DNA of 64,000 nt from Streptomyces sp. BK340. Its GTDB lineage: Bacteria; Actinomycetota; Actinomycetes; Streptomycetales; Streptomycetaceae. The notes beneath the pieces were generated by a model. The model had not been told where the DNA came from and ran no database searches. It worked only from the letters and a program-made list of their open reading frames with translations. Position numbers and translations under genes: made by a program. The DNA is taken from contig NZ_VISR01000036.1 of assembly GCF_007827595.1 (NCBI RefSeq), positions 30,395 to 94,394 on the forward strand. Reading direction: 5' to 3'. Shown here piece by piece: positions 63,366 through 64,000 of this stretch; within the stretch, counting starts at the first letter, position 1, and every line of letters begins with the position of its first letter.

Positions 63366-63700
63366 ATGGGTCAGACTGCACCCGAGGGCTACACCAGCGT
63401 TGCACCGTGCTCCCGGACGCGGACGCCGGCATGGCCGCTGCTGTTGCGCACGGGGCACACGTGGTCACCGAAGCTGCTGACAGTGCGTGGGGGGATCGTG
63501 GCGGCAGGGTGCGGGACCCGTTCGGCAACATTTGGTGGGTGATGAGTCGGGTCGAGCACATCGCGCCGGACCTTGCCTGGCAGCGCATGTCCGAGCCGAA
63601 GTACGCCGAGGCGATGCGCACGGCCCAGCAGACCCTGGACGCCACGCTCAGCGGTCGGGAGACAGGGGTGGCCAGCGACCCTCAGCGCCCAAGCCACTGA
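63366..63700 (+). pseudogene. VOC/glyoxalase-type protein with internal deletion
   Basis: An excellent AGGAGGGGG site precedes ATG 63366, which gives MGQTAPEGYTSVAP, the usual start of PhnB-like VOC proteins. The frame then loses its sense. Another frame continues with VLPDADAGMAAAVAHGAHVV, SAWGDRGGRVRDPFGNIWWV and LAWQRMSEPKYAEAMRTAQQ. About 50 residues between the two parts are missing, with a frame change. Confidence 0.7.
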
Positions 63701-63821
63701 GATCAACTTCCAACCTGACTACAGATGAAGGGAATTGAGGGCCTGCAGCAGCGCTGGACGCAGCGGAGCTCCTGGTAGACGGTATCTCGACCAGGATCAC
63801 CCGTGCCGCCAGGATCTTCGC

Positions 63822-63911
63822 GTGCTTGCCTACCCCTCATCGATAGATCTGCCCACCCGCACCCTGAGATACCTGACCGGTCAACTCATCGCGGCTCAGC
63901 GAAGTTACTGA
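63822..63911 (+). pseudogene. IS5-type transposase N-terminal scrap
   Basis: GTG 63822 opens LAYPSSIDLPTRTLRYLTGQ then LIAAQRSY and a stop, the first 29 codons of an IS5-group transposase (YPSxIDxxxxTLRxLxxxL). Confidence 0.6.
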
Positions 63912-63930
63912 CCTTGAATGCGTGATGTCG

Positions 63931-64000
63931 TCATGCTGATTGGCGCCGGAGGCCGGTGCCGGTGAAGCAGCCGTCGAGGACGTCGGGGCGGTACTGGAGC
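63931..64000 (-). CDS. C-terminus of a protein continuing beyond the window
   Basis: The minus frame gives LQYRPDVLDGCFTGTGLRRQ then SA and a stop at 63931-63933, entering from the window edge. Too short to name; possibly another transposase end. Confidence 0.3.
   Translation of the reverse strand, partial: LQYRPDVLDGCFTGTGLRRQSA

Overview
The window is very GC-rich, with strong third-position GC, Shine-Dalgarno sites of the AAGGAGG type, an SsgA-like sporulation protein, a SigE-family ECF sigma factor, a DUF6059-like and a DUF6368-like protein, and many short species-restricted genes. This points to Streptomyces or a close relative. The density of broken genes and transposase scraps suggests an accessory region, such as a chromosome arm, rather than core genome.

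Layout. 1-7.7 kb (minus): a tightly coupled sulfonate-type locus. A polycysteine leader peptide and a hairpin are followed by a 54-residue TauD-like remnant, an SsuC-type permease, an SsuB-type ATPase, an SsuA-type lipoprotein, a frameshifted FMN monooxygenase, an ABC exporter pair, and a fumarate-reductase-type flavoprotein that runs off the window. 7.7-9.2 kb (minus): a vanadium-haloperoxidase/PAP2-fold exported protein, preceded by a second cysteine-type leader peptide. 9.2-11 kb: a DUF6059-like gene, a dead pentapeptide-repeat gene and an IS5 fragment. 11.3-13.2 kb: propionyl-CoA synthetase. 13.3-15.4 kb: three decayed genes. 15.5-18.4 kb (minus): exported cyclophilin, then an ECF sigma factor coupled to a membrane-anchored PQQ-type propeller protein. 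19-30.7 kb: exported proteins, a DUF4386 membrane protein, a RibD-like reductase, a HAD hydrolase, a TPR protein, a DUF4097 lipoprotein, an amidohydrolase and a DUF2975/XRE pair with a two-palindrome operator.

31-43 kb is the most mobile part. It holds a large lamin-tail-domain exported protein, IS5 and IS701 scraps, and a set of small conserved proteins that look like orphan immunity-type genes. An exported allene-oxide-cyclase-like gene lies between inverted repeats that resemble the end of the IS701 scrap. A 1.69-kb segment with 28-bp terminal inverted repeats carries two small immunity-like genes and a broken transposase. 43-53 kb: an SsgA-like protein, a DeoR regulator divergent from an MFS exporter, three GNAT acetyltransferases (two here, one at 53.2 kb), an M48-type membrane peptidase that has lost its catalytic glutamate, and an FUSC-type exporter. 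53-64 kb: initiator tRNA with terminator, several small hypotheticals, an ADP-ribosylglycohydrolase, an SMI1/KNR4-like protein whose stop codon lies in the inverted repeat of a nearly intact IS5-family element, then an HTH regulator divergent from a ClpC-N-domain protein and a TetX-like monooxygenase, and finally transposase debris.

How it fits together: the left 9 kb looks like one sulfur-scavenging regulon under cysteine-sensing leader peptides. The rest is a mosaic of small stress, surface and immunity-type genes shuffled by IS elements. Several single-base frameshifts fall in G/C runs, so some 'pseudogenes' could be sequencing errors. All functions are read from sequence by eye; no database search was run.
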